Source: Simplicispira psychrophila DSM 11588
GTDB taxonomy: Bacteria; Pseudomonadota; Gammaproteobacteria; Burkholderiales; Burkholderiaceae_C
NCBI RefSeq assembly: GCF_000688255.1
Contig: NZ_JHYS01000021.1
Location: forward strand, 1 to 40,145
Direction of reading: 5' to 3'
DNA length: 40,145 nt
A model generated the notes under the pieces. That model saw only the letters and a list, made by a program, of their open reading frames with translations. It was not told the DNA's origin and did no database searches. Shown piece after piece: positions 13,701-21,256 of this stretch. The position numbers were made by a program, and so were the translations under genes. The stretch's first letter is position 1. Every line of letters begins with the position of its first letter.

Positions 13701-13757
13701 AAAAAAGGCCTCAAACGCTGATGTAGCAAGCGCTGATAGCTATTTATAAAATAGCAG
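13701..13757 (-). repeat. Dispersed intergenic repeat, copy 2
   Basis: Read on the minus strand this copy runs ATAGCTATCAGCGC, a spacer of 12 bases, then GTTTGAGGCCTTTTTT. It fits the pattern of copies at 8064 and 27297, with TTTGAGGC identical to the 27297 copy. The internal palindromic GCTATTTTATAAATAGC at one end could form a small hairpin. It lies in the 148-base gap between argA and trhO. Confidence 0.65.
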
Positions 13758-13824
13758 TAAAAGTACGATGGCTGCCGCCAGCGCCGGCTGCAGCAGCCCA
13801 GGCGAACGGCTACCATGCCGGGCC

Positions 13825-14796
13825 ATGTCCGCCTATCTGACCGCTGCCCTCTACCAATTCGTCGATCTGCCCGACTGCGCCCAGCTACAGGCGCCGCTGC
13901 AGGCCTGCTGCGATGCGCACCACGTGCGCGGCCTGCTGCTGTTGGCACCCGAAGGCATCAACGGCACCATTGCCGGCCCGCCCGACGGCGTGCACGCCGT
14001 GCTGACCTGGTTGCGCAGCGATGCGCGCCTGGCCGGCCTGCAGCACCAGGAAGCGAGGGGCGAGCGCCAGCCGTTTTACCGGATGCGTGTGCGCCTCAAA
14101 CGCGAAATCGTCACGCTCGGCGTACCGGGGCTGAACCCGGCGCGCAATGCCGGCACTTACGTCAAAGCGCAAGACTGGAACGCCCTCATCGACGACCCAG
14201 CCGTGGTGGTGGTGGATACGCGCAACGACTACGAAGTCGGCATTGGCAGCTTTGCCCGCGCCCTGAATCCGCATACGCGCAGCTTTGCCGAATTTCCAGC
14301 GTGGGTGGCGGCACAGTCACAAGCCGGTGGCGCGCTGGCCGGCCAGCCGCGCATAGCCATGTTCTGCACTGGCGGCATCCGCTGCGAAAAATCGACCGCC
14401 TACCTGAAGTCGCAGGGGTTTGAAGAGGTTTACCACCTCGAAGGCGGCATCCTCCAATACCTGAAGACCGTGCCCGAGAGCGACAGCCGCTGGCAGGGCG
14501 ACTGCTTCGTCTTTGACGAGCGCGTCTCGGTCGGCCATGGCCTCGTGTCGGGCCAGCACCAGCTGTGCCGCGCCTGCCGTATGCCGCTGGGCGCGGCCGA
14601 ACTGGCGTCGCCCCACTACGCCGCTGGCGTGCGCTGCCCGTTCTGCCACGGCACGCGCAGCCCGAAGCAGGAGCGCGCACTGGGCGAGCGCGAGCGCCAG
14701 ATGGCGCTGGCGGCGCAGCGTGGCCAAGCACATATCGGCACGCACCGGGCTGCCGCGCCCGATAAAACCATCCCGCACGAAAGCCGCAAGGCATGA
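13825..14796 (+). CDS. trhO: tRNA uridine(34) hydroxylase, rhodanese-domain protein TrhO (YceA family)
   Basis: TrhO hydroxylates uridine 34 in a set of tRNAs, the step before the 5-methoxy or 5-oxyacetyl modifications at the wobble position. ATG 13825 gives 323 residues beginning MSAYLTAALYQFVDLPD, the usual N-terminus; the frame is open 57 bases further upstream but without similarity. The central rhodanese-like domain carries the active-site loop FCTGGIRCEKS. The C-terminus has two Cys pairs (CRACRMPLG and RCPFCHGT), probably binding zinc. The stop overlaps the next start as ATGA (14793-14796), so it is co-translated with the glutathione S-transferase gene. Confidence 0.93.
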   Translation: MSAYLTAALYQFVDLPDCAQLQAPLQACCDAHHVRGLLLLAPEGINGTIAGPPDGVHAVLTWLRSDARLAGLQHQEARGERQPFYRMRVRLKREIVTLGVPGLNPARNAGTYVKAQDWNALIDDPAVVVVDTRNDYEVGIGSFARALNPHTRSFAEFPAWVAAQSQAGGALAGQPRIAMFCTGGIRCEKSTAYLKSQGFEEVYHLEGGILQYLKTVPESDSRWQGDCFVFDERVSVGHGLVSGQHQLCRACRMPLGAAELASPHYAAGVRCPFCHGTRSPKQERALGERERQMALAAQRGQAHIGTHRAAAPDKTIPHESRKA

Positions 14797-15425
14797 GCGT
14801 CTTGCCCATTCTGTATTCGTTTCGCCGCTGCCCTTATGCCATCCGCGCGCGGCTGGCGCTGGCCGTGGCGCAACAGCCTTACCAGCTGCATGAAGTGCTG
14901 CTGCGCGACAAACCCGCCGCCTTACTGGCTGCGTCGCCCAAGGGCACGGTGCCGGTGCTGGTGTTGCCCGAGGGCCGTGTGCTCGACCAAAGCCTGGACA
15001 TCATGTGCTGGGCATTGCAGCGCCACGATCCGCAGCAGTGGCTCAGCCCGCCCGGTGCCACGCTCGCTGACATGTGGGCTTGGGTGGCGCAGTGCGACGG
15101 TGCGTTCAAACAAGCCCTGGACCGTTGCAAATATCCCCAGCGCCTCCCCGAGAACGACCCAGCCCAAGCGCGCGCCGATGCCAGCGAGTGGCTGCTGACA
15201 CTGGAGACGCGGCTGGCCGACTCGGCGTATCTGTGCGGCACACAGGCCGCGCTGGCCGATGTGGCGATTTTTCCCTTCGTGCGCCAGTTCGCCGCCATCG
15301 ACCCACCCTGGTGGCACGCACAACCCTGGCCCCATCTGCAGCGCTGGCTACAGCAGTGGTTGGAAACGGCGCTGTTTGCGGACACCATGCGCAAACATCC
15401 ACTGGCGCCAAACCCACTCTTGTAA
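14793..15425 (+). CDS. Glutathione S-transferase family protein
   Basis: The 210-residue protein has an N-terminal thioredoxin-like domain beginning LPILYSFRRCPYAIRARLAL, where the CPY motif follows the first strand, and the cis-Pro/GSH-binding segment KGTVPVLVLPEG then LDQSLDI. The all-helical C-terminal domain includes FPFVRQFA. This places it in the bacterial GST superfamily, but its substrate cannot be told; family members detoxify electrophiles or reduce disulfides. It overlaps trhO by four bases and is therefore likely translated from the same mRNA. A 340-base gap holding 6S RNA follows. Confidence 0.88.
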   Translation: MSVLPILYSFRRCPYAIRARLALAVAQQPYQLHEVLLRDKPAALLAASPKGTVPVLVLPEGRVLDQSLDIMCWALQRHDPQQWLSPPGATLADMWAWVAQCDGAFKQALDRCKYPQRLPENDPAQARADASEWLLTLETRLADSAYLCGTQAALADVAIFPFVRQFAAIDPPWWHAQPWPHLQRWLQQWLETALFADTMRKHPLAPNPLL

Positions 15426-15480
15426 CCTGATTTGGTGGCATGCACCTTACGGCTCGCAGTACCCATGTCATTGCCCTGTT

Positions 15481-15518
15481 TTGCTCTGTGGGCTGCTTGC
15501 CAGACCCTACAATGGGGA
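15481..15518 (+). promoter_or_regulatory. Likely promoter of the 6S RNA gene
   Basis: A good -10 hexamer TACAAT lies at 15508-15513, which predicts transcription starting near 15520, exactly where the closing stem of the proposed 6S RNA begins. The -35 region is weak; no hexamer close to TTGACA is at the ideal distance (TTGCTC at 15481 is too far). Confidence 0.5.
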
Positions 15519-15693
15519 CGTCTGCGAGGCTGCCGGGCTTTATATTTCCTTGAACCAATGCTCATTGAGCCCGGGCTTGGTATATTGCCCAGCGAGCGTG
15601 ATCATCTCGCGTCAGATGAACCCAACGCAGGGCTGCCCTTGCCCACCTGAACCCCCGGTTCAGGATGCCGGTTCGGTGGCATTCGCAGACACC
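15519..15693 (+). ncRNA. ssrS: 6S RNA
   Basis: The gap between the GST gene and the TauE/SafE gene folds like 6S RNA, the abundant RNA that mimics an open promoter and sequesters sigma70 RNA polymerase in stationary phase. The closing stem pairs GTCTGCGA (15520-15527) with TCGCAGAC (15683-15690), extended by GCTGCC with GGTGGC. The apical hairpin is GCGAG (15592-15596) with CTCGC (15606-15610). A 3'-side hairpin CCTGAACC/GGTTCAGG (15646-15664) corresponds to the CCTTGAACC/GGTTCAAGG hairpin of E. coli 6S, and the following CGGTGGCATTCG resembles E. coli CGGCGGCATCTC. Length about 175 bases is typical. A T6 tract (15694-15699) follows the closing stem. Exact ends are inferred. Confidence 0.85.
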
Positions 15694-15765
15694 TTTTTTA
15701 CAGCGCGTCCTAGTGGCGCGCTGTGTCATTTTCAGCCTCGCGCGCTTTCGGCTTCGCTCTTTCCC

Positions 15766-16578
15766 ATGCTCAGTCCCCTGTTGATCGTTGAATTGGCTGC
15801 CCTGGGGCTTACCACGGGTTTTTTGGCCGGTTTGCTCGGCATTGGCGGCGGGATGCTGATGGTGCCCTTCGTGACCTACCTGCTGGGCCAGCAGCAGGTG
15901 GCGCCCGATCTGGCAGTGAAGATGGCCATTGCCACCTCTATGGCCACCATCCTATTCACCTCCATCTCCAGTGTGCGTGCCCACCACCAGCGCGGCGCTG
16001 TGCGCTGGGACTTGGTGCGCAGCCTGGCGCCCGGCATTGTGCTGGGCGGCATAGTGGCCAGTCTGGGCGTGTTTGCGCTGCTCAAGGGCGCTTTTCTGGC
16101 GATCTTTTTTGGCCTGTTTGTCAGTTTCTCTGCGGTGCAGATGTTTCTGGACCGCAAACCTGCCGCCGCACGACAAATGCCCAGCACCGGCGGGCAAGTG
16201 GCCGCAGGCAGTGCCATCGGCTTTGTCTCGGGCCTGGTCGGCGCCGGTGGCGGTTTTATCAGCGTGCCGTTCATGACCTGGTGCAACGTGCCTATCCGCA
16301 ACGCCGTGGCCACCAGCGCTGCACTGGGTTTTCCGATTGCGCTGTCGAATGTGTTGGGCTATGTCACGGCGGGCCAATCGGTGCCCGGCCTGCCACCGGC
16401 GTCTTGGGGCTATGTCTGGCTACCGGCGCTGGCGGTCATTGCCTCCTGCAGCGTGCTGACGGCACCGCTGGGCGCACGCTCTGCGCACCGCTTGCCCGTG
16501 CGTTTGCTGAAACGTGTTTTTGCCAGCCTGTTGTTTAGTCTGGCGGGCTACATGCTCTGGAAGGGGCTGAGCACGTAA
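15766..16578 (+). CDS. Sulfite exporter TauE/SafE family membrane permease
   Basis: The 270-residue protein is almost wholly hydrophobic, with about eight predicted membrane helices arranged as two related halves. Each half carries the glycine-rich motif of the family: GFLAGLLGIGGGMLMVPF near the N-terminus and GFVSGLVGAGGGFISVPF in the middle. Family members export or import organosulfonates, sulfite or other anions; the substrate here is unknown. ATG 15766 is chosen because the upstream part of the frame lies in the 6S RNA gene and in the GST gene. No clear ribosome binding site precedes it. It converges with the c-di-GMP gene at 16624, with no clear terminator in between. Confidence 0.88.
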   Translation: MLSPLLIVELAALGLTTGFLAGLLGIGGGMLMVPFVTYLLGQQQVAPDLAVKMAIATSMATILFTSISSVRAHHQRGAVRWDLVRSLAPGIVLGGIVASLGVFALLKGAFLAIFFGLFVSFSAVQMFLDRKPAAARQMPSTGGQVAAGSAIGFVSGLVGAGGGFISVPFMTWCNVPIRNAVATSAALGFPIALSNVLGYVTAGQSVPGLPPASWGYVWLPALAVIASCSVLTAPLGARSAHRLPVRLLKRVFASLLFSLAGYMLWKGLST

Positions 16579-16623
16579 GCACCTACTACAAGATCAACCG
16601 CACCGCTGATCAAGCAGCCCAGG

Positions 16624-19044
16624 CTATGCTGTGTTGACACGGCGCAACAGCACATCAAAAGCGGCCGGCGCCAGGGCCGGTGAGCACAAGAAACCCTGGT
16701 AATGATCACACTGCAACTGCTGCAACACAGCACACTGGGCAAGCGTTTCCACCCCTTCGGCCACTACTTCCATGCGCAGTGCATGTCCCATGTGCACGAT
16801 GGCACTGACGATGGCCAAGTCGCCTTCGTCCTCTGGCAAACCGCGCACAAACGACTGGTCCACCTTCAATTTGCGGATGGGTAATTTTTTCAGGTAGGCC
16901 AGACTGGAATAACCGGTACCAAAATCATCAATGGCCAAGGCCACACCCAATGCCGCCACGGTAGCGAGGCGCTCAGCCGCCTCTTGCGCGCCTTGCAGCA
17001 AAATCGATTCGGTCAGTTCCAGTTCCAGCAGCTCAGGTGGCAATTGATACGTGGCCAACAGCTGCGTCAAGCGCTCGACAAAATCAGGCTGGCAAAACTC
17101 CAGCGCCGACACATTCACCGCCATCACCAGTGCTGTGCCCGCCTGCTGCCAACGTGCCGCCTGCTGCACGGCCTGTTCCAGCACCCACGCTCCGAGCGTG
17201 ATGATGTAGCCGGTTTCTTCGGCCAGGGGGATGAAGACACCTGGCGAGATGGTCCCCAGTTCAGGATCCGTCCAACGCAGCAAGGCTTCTGCACCCAGGA
17301 TGACACCGCTCGACAGGCTTAACTGCGGCTGGTAGTGCACTGTCATGCACTGGTGCTCCAGCGCATGGCGCATGGCGTGCTCCAGCCGCATCCGGGACAG
17401 CAGGTTGGCGTTCATTTGCGGGTGGTAGAAACCATAGTTTCCACGCCCCTGCTCCTTGATCCGGTACATCGCTGTGTCAGCCTGCTTGATCAGCTCATCG
17501 AGCGTGATCCCATCTTGTGGACACAGGGCGATGCCCATGCTGCACTGAATGGAAAAACCAATCCCGTCCAACGTGAAGGGGCGGCGCATCTCCTCCAGGA
17601 TGCGCTGCGCCACCATCTCGCTCGCGTCGACATTGGCGCTATGCAGATACACCACAAATTCATCACCGCCCAGACGGCACAGCACATCCACCCGGCGCAG
17701 ACAAGACTGCAAACGTGCCGCCACCAATTGCAAAACGCGGTCACCAAAAGCATGGCCAAGCGAATCGTTGATGATCTTGAAGCGATCCAGATCCAGAAAT
17801 AGCACGGCAAACTGGGCTACACCGGGCAACGTGGCCTGGATGACTGCCTCCACACGTTGCGACAGCAGCAAGCGATTGGGCAAACCGGTCAGCACATCGC
17901 TGTAAGCCAATTCGTTGATGCGTTTTTGCGCCGCCTCTTGTGCCGTCAGGTCGCGGATGAAGCCGATGCTTTGACTGGCCTGGCCTTGCTCGTCACGCAG
18001 CCAGACCCACGACAAATGCACGGCGCAAGCGCGGCCAGTAGCACGCGAAAGCACCAAGTCGCCCTGCCATAGACCATCGTGCTGCCCGGCCGTCTGGATC
18101 TGACTGAAAAGAGGGGTGCCGTTGGCAGAGGTAAACAGTGCTGTGACATCCGCACCCAGCAAGTCCTGCGCCGACTGGGCCAACAAGGCCTCGCCAGCCG
18201 GATTCACACTCAGCAGGCGGTGGGTGCAGTCGGCAATAAAAATGGCATCAGGGCTGGAGTCAAAGACTTTGGCTGCTAGGCGCAAACCCGCCTGCGCCTG
18301 CACCTCTTGGCTAATGTCGCGGAATGAATACACCCGCCCCATGACGCTGCCATGGTGCAATTGGGGTACGCTGCGGCGCTCCAGCATCTGCCCGCTGCGC
18401 AGCGCAATGACATCGCGGCTGTGCTCTTCAGGGCTCGCAGCAAGGGCCATGAGGCGCTCCAGATAGAGAGTCTGGTCGGCCACGCCCGCGGCCATGAAAC
18501 CATGCACGGCGGCATCGTTGCGCTGCACCAGCAGTTCTTGCGGCATATCCCAGATATGCGCCAGACGCTGATTGAAGGCGCGCACACTGCCATCCAGACC
18601 ACACACCAAGATCCCGTCGGCGGCAGAGTCCAGCGTCGCGCGCAACTGTGACAGGAGCGACTCAAGTGCCCGCTCGGTGCTCTGCTGGGTGCTGCAGTCC
18701 AGCATCGTCACCAGCAACGCAGCACCCGGATCAAGCAGAGCAAAAGGCGCCACGCGGCGCTCGACCGGTACCAGCACGCCATCAGCGCGCAGCACACTGG
18801 AAAAAGAGTGGATGCCCTGGGCCAACAGGGCCGGGGTATCGCTCCAGAACACCTGATCTTCTGGCGTCACGGCCAGCTGCAATACCGGCATATCAACAAA
18901 ATCAGTGCGCGGTATATCGGCCAGGAGTGCAGCGCTCAAATTGGCAAAAAGGATTCGTCGAGTGTGCGCATCGACCACCCAGACAGCTTCTTGCAGAGCG
19001 TCAAAGGCGGCGCACCATACGACGTCTTGTGCAGGTGCATTCAT
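16624..19044 (-). CDS. PAS-GGDEF-EAL c-di-GMP turnover protein
   Basis: This 806-residue protein should make or break the second messenger c-di-GMP in response to a sensed signal. Three PAS-like segments (roughly 10-110, 135-245 and 255-370) precede a GGDEF domain (380-545) and an EAL domain (555-800). The GGDEF motif is intact (RLGGDEF, 459-463) and an RxxD inhibitory site lies five residues before it (450-453). The EAL motif is intact (GAEALLRW, 586-588), with ELTES, DDFGTGYSSL and the VKVD-like KLKVDQSF catalytic segments. Both activities therefore seem possible. No membrane segment or signal peptide is seen, so it is probably cytosolic. Its ATG overlaps the HD-GYP stop as ATGA. Confidence 0.95.
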   Translation of the reverse strand: MNAPAQDVVWCAAFDALQEAVWVVDAHTRRILFANLSAALLADIPRTDFVDMPVLQLAVTPEDQVFWSDTPALLAQGIHSFSSVLRADGVLVPVERRVAPFALLDPGAALLVTMLDCSTQQSTERALESLLSQLRATLDSAADGILVCGLDGSVRAFNQRLAHIWDMPQELLVQRNDAAVHGFMAAGVADQTLYLERLMALAASPEEHSRDVIALRSGQMLERRSVPQLHHGSVMGRVYSFRDISQEVQAQAGLRLAAKVFDSSPDAIFIADCTHRLLSVNPAGEALLAQSAQDLLGADVTALFTSANGTPLFSQIQTAGQHDGLWQGDLVLSRATGRACAVHLSWVWLRDEQGQASQSIGFIRDLTAQEAAQKRINELAYSDVLTGLPNRLLLSQRVEAVIQATLPGVAQFAVLFLDLDRFKIINDSLGHAFGDRVLQLVAARLQSCLRRVDVLCRLGGDEFVVYLHSANVDASEMVAQRILEEMRRPFTLDGIGFSIQCSMGIALCPQDGITLDELIKQADTAMYRIKEQGRGNYGFYHPQMNANLLSRMRLEHAMRHALEHQCMTVHYQPQLSLSSGVILGAEALLRWTDPELGTISPGVFIPLAEETGYIITLGAWVLEQAVQQAARWQQAGTALVMAVNVSALEFCQPDFVERLTQLLATYQLPPELLELELTESILLQGAQEAAERLATVAALGVALAIDDFGTGYSSLAYLKKLPIRKLKVDQSFVRGLPEDEGDLAIVSAIVHMGHALRMEVVAEGVETLAQCAVLQQLQCDHYQGFLCSPALAPAAFDVLLRRVNTA

Positions 19045-20366
19045 AAAGAACCCTCGTGCCGCGGCAGTTCTACAGCACGCTCGAAAAAATAGCAGATCCG
19101 CTGGCGTGGCGATAAATAGTCCAGCGCGGCGCGCGGCAGCTGTGAGGGTTTGAGGCTGCGCCGAATACCCAACTCGGGCAAGCTCTCCAGATCCAGCAAG
19201 TGTGCGTTCGCTTGCGACACGTCGGGATCGTGCACGATGACTTTGGGGCGCAGCGGACGCGCTGAATTGACTGATACCACCAGCGCATACAAGCCATTAA
19301 CCAACTGCACTACCGATCCCGGCGGATAGACACCCATCATGCGAATAAAAGCATTCAGTGTGGCCGGATCGAAATGCTTTTTCAACCGGGAAAAAAGCAC
19401 CGATAACGCTTCGTGTGGCGTCAAGGAATCGGCATGATTCACTGGATTACACAAGCCATCGTAGTGGTTCACCAAGGCCAGAATACGTCCTGCAGGACTC
19501 AGATCCTCACCCAGCAAACCTAGAGGAAAGCCACTGCCGTCGGCCATTTCATGGTGCTGTGCAATCGCGATCAGTACCGTGCTGGACAGCTCCATGCTTT
19601 GGGCCAGCGCGACCGATGCACCGACGTGGTCTTCATAGCCGATCCGCTCGCCGCCGGCCCTGGAGGGAGAGGGTTGCGCCACCTGCGCCGGCAGCTGCAG
19701 TTTGCCCAGGTCGTGCAACAAAGCAGCCAATCCAAGCTCTTGCAACTCCGGTGCAGTCAAGCCTTGCGCCTTGCCCAGCAGCAAGCACAGCACCATCACA
19801 TTGATGGGATGCATGGCATTGCCTTCGCCGACGCCTTCAGACAGCAGACGAATCACCGACTCACCGTTGGACTGCAAATCATCGACACAGTCAGACACCA
19901 GCGCCTGGCTGACAGTGCGTGCCCTGGCCACATCCTTGCGCGCAACCTGCGCCAAACTGCGGTACTGATCCACAGCCGACAGGAAGCGCTGATCCGAACT
20001 GATAAGGCAGCGCTGCTGCGCCGCCAGACGGCGCTTTAGTGGCATCTCCAGGGGTGCCGAAGACCAGGCTACGGGGAATGCGTTGGCCAGAGCGGCCGAT
20101 TCCGGCGCAGCAGCAATGTCTGTTTTTGTTTCTGCCTGGGCCTCTTGTTCTGGCTGTTTTTCTGCTTCTGCTTCAGGTGGTGGAGCGCTTTTTTCTGGCG
20201 CATAGCGCACGCGCTCCAGGCCCAGGCCGCGCAAGGTGTCGATCTGATCGAGCGAAGCGATACGAAAGCTGCTGACAGGAAACGGGTGGCGCATCCAGCC
20301 CACGTCGAGATGAACAAACATACCCACGCGCAACTGACTGAGATCGATAAAAGAGGAGTTGTTCAC
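19041..20366 (-). CDS. HD-GYP domain c-di-GMP phosphodiesterase
   Basis: The 441-residue protein has an N-terminal DUF3391-type domain (LRVGMFVHLDVGWMRHPFP) followed by a Pro/Glu/Ala-rich linker and an HD-GYP domain. The HD pair is at 218-219 (LLHDLGKLQLP) and the second signature is HHEMADGSGFPLGL at 271-284. The GYP Tyr is Phe, a conservative change known in active members, so hydrolysis of c-di-GMP to GMP is still expected. The start is a GTG at 20366 with no strong SD. It is the first gene of a two-gene operon with the PAS-GGDEF-EAL protein, which overlaps it by four bases. Confidence 0.92.
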   Translation of the reverse strand: MNNSSFIDLSQLRVGMFVHLDVGWMRHPFPVSSFRIASLDQIDTLRGLGLERVRYAPEKSAPPPEAEAEKQPEQEAQAETKTDIAAAPESAALANAFPVAWSSAPLEMPLKRRLAAQQRCLISSDQRFLSAVDQYRSLAQVARKDVARARTVSQALVSDCVDDLQSNGESVIRLLSEGVGEGNAMHPINVMVLCLLLGKAQGLTAPELQELGLAALLHDLGKLQLPAQVAQPSPSRAGGERIGYEDHVGASVALAQSMELSSTVLIAIAQHHEMADGSGFPLGLLGEDLSPAGRILALVNHYDGLCNPVNHADSLTPHEALSVLFSRLKKHFDPATLNAFIRMMGVYPPGSVVQLVNGLYALVVSVNSARPLRPKVIVHDPDVSQANAHLLDLESLPELGIRRSLKPSQLPRAALDYLSPRQRICYFFERAVELPRHEGSL

Positions 20367-20398
20367 TTGAAGGGGCCAGGATTCAGGAGAGTCATTCC

Positions 20399-20418
20399 AG
20401 TTGCAGCATGATGCAACT
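20399..20418. promoter_or_regulatory. Palindrome upstream of the HD-GYP operon
   Basis: AGTTGCA (20399-20405), six bases, then TGCAACT (20412-20418) is a perfect 7-base inverted repeat 33 bases before the GTG start of the HD-GYP gene. It could be an operator for an unidentified regulator or a 5' transcript hairpin. The rest of the 138-base gap shows nothing I can name. Confidence 0.3.
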
Positions 20419-20504
20419 TGTCACCCATTATCGGTGCCATTCATGGCTGAAATTAACTCGTTCTACTGGTCTCACAGAGTAACTACAAACTGCGCATTAT
20501 CAAA

Positions 20505-21251
20505 TTACCGGCACCACAGCGAGGGGCGGTACACCAGATCCATCCACAGAGCGGCACTGGCCACGCCGCACAGCAGGAAGCCGGCAATGCGTGTACCCCA
20601 ACTAGCGCGGACGGTATTGAGACGCGCGCGCAGATGCAACCACAGCCACGGCCCGGCTACTAACCACAGCCCGCTGCCGACACCAAACAAGGCCATGGTC
20701 AGGGCGCCTTGCATCGCGCCACCACTGAGAGCAGCCACCAGCAGCGCTGAATACAGCAAGCCACAGGGCATCAGTGCCCACAAAAAACCGGTAGCAAATA
20801 CCCCGCCCGGTGCCGCCACCACCGGGCGCACGCGCGCCCAGACGGAGCGCCCAGCGTTTTCTATCCAGGCCGGCTGGCGCGCCTGTACCATCATCATCAG
20901 CCCCCACGCTAGGACGGCAACATGCAGAAAAGTCCAGGCGGGGCGCAGCGCCATGGTTTGCTGGGTCATCCAGGCCAGGCTTTGCATGGCCAGCGCCGCC
21001 ACCGCACCCGCGCTGGCGTAGCCAAGCAGCCGGCCAGTGTGGTAAGCCAGCAAGCGCCGGCCAGGCCGACTACGTTGATTTTTGGGTTGCCATTGCAGTG
21101 GCTGCTCTGCCGGGTGGGGCAGGGCTGCGTCTTTCGCCGACCCGTCCCCCGCCCCGATCACCGCGCTGCAAGGCGCAGCGCACATGGCAAGGCAATGGGG
21201 GCCACCGACCAATCCCATCACGAAGGCTGTCCAGGCGAGTGACGCCAGCAT
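20505..21251 (-). CDS. SafE-like (UreH-type) membrane protein, probable metal or cytochrome-assembly transporter
   Basis: The protein of about 248 residues has around six hydrophobic helices and the signature GLVGGPHCLAMCAAPC close to the N-terminus, typical of the sulfite exporter TauE/SafE-like family that often accompanies cbb3 oxidase assembly genes in proteobacteria. A role in metal movement for anaerobic or microaerobic enzymes is only an inference from that association and from its position after hemN. The ATG at 21251 is chosen; a TTG at 21260 would overlap the hemN stop. Either way it is in one operon with hemN, itself facing fnr. Confidence 0.8.
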   Translation of the reverse strand: MLASLAWTAFVMGLVGGPHCLAMCAAPCSAVIGAGDGSAKDAALPHPAEQPLQWQPKNQRSRPGRRLLAYHTGRLLGYASAGAVAALAMQSLAWMTQQTMALRPAWTFLHVAVLAWGLMMMVQARQPAWIENAGRSVWARVRPVVAAPGGVFATGFLWALMPCGLLYSALLVAALSGGAMQGALTMALFGVGSGLWLVAGPWLWLHLRARLNTVRASWGTRIAGFLLCGVASAALWMDLVYRPSLWCR

Positions 21252-21256
21252 GTCGA

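Noticed and set aside
15259-15765. N-terminal extension of the TauE/SafE frame
   Set aside because: It overlaps the GST gene and the 6S RNA, and the permease family pattern begins at ATG 15766.
16579-16623. Terminator between the convergent TauE/SafE and GGDEF-EAL genes
   Set aside because: The 45-base gap has no stable stem followed by a T tract on either strand.
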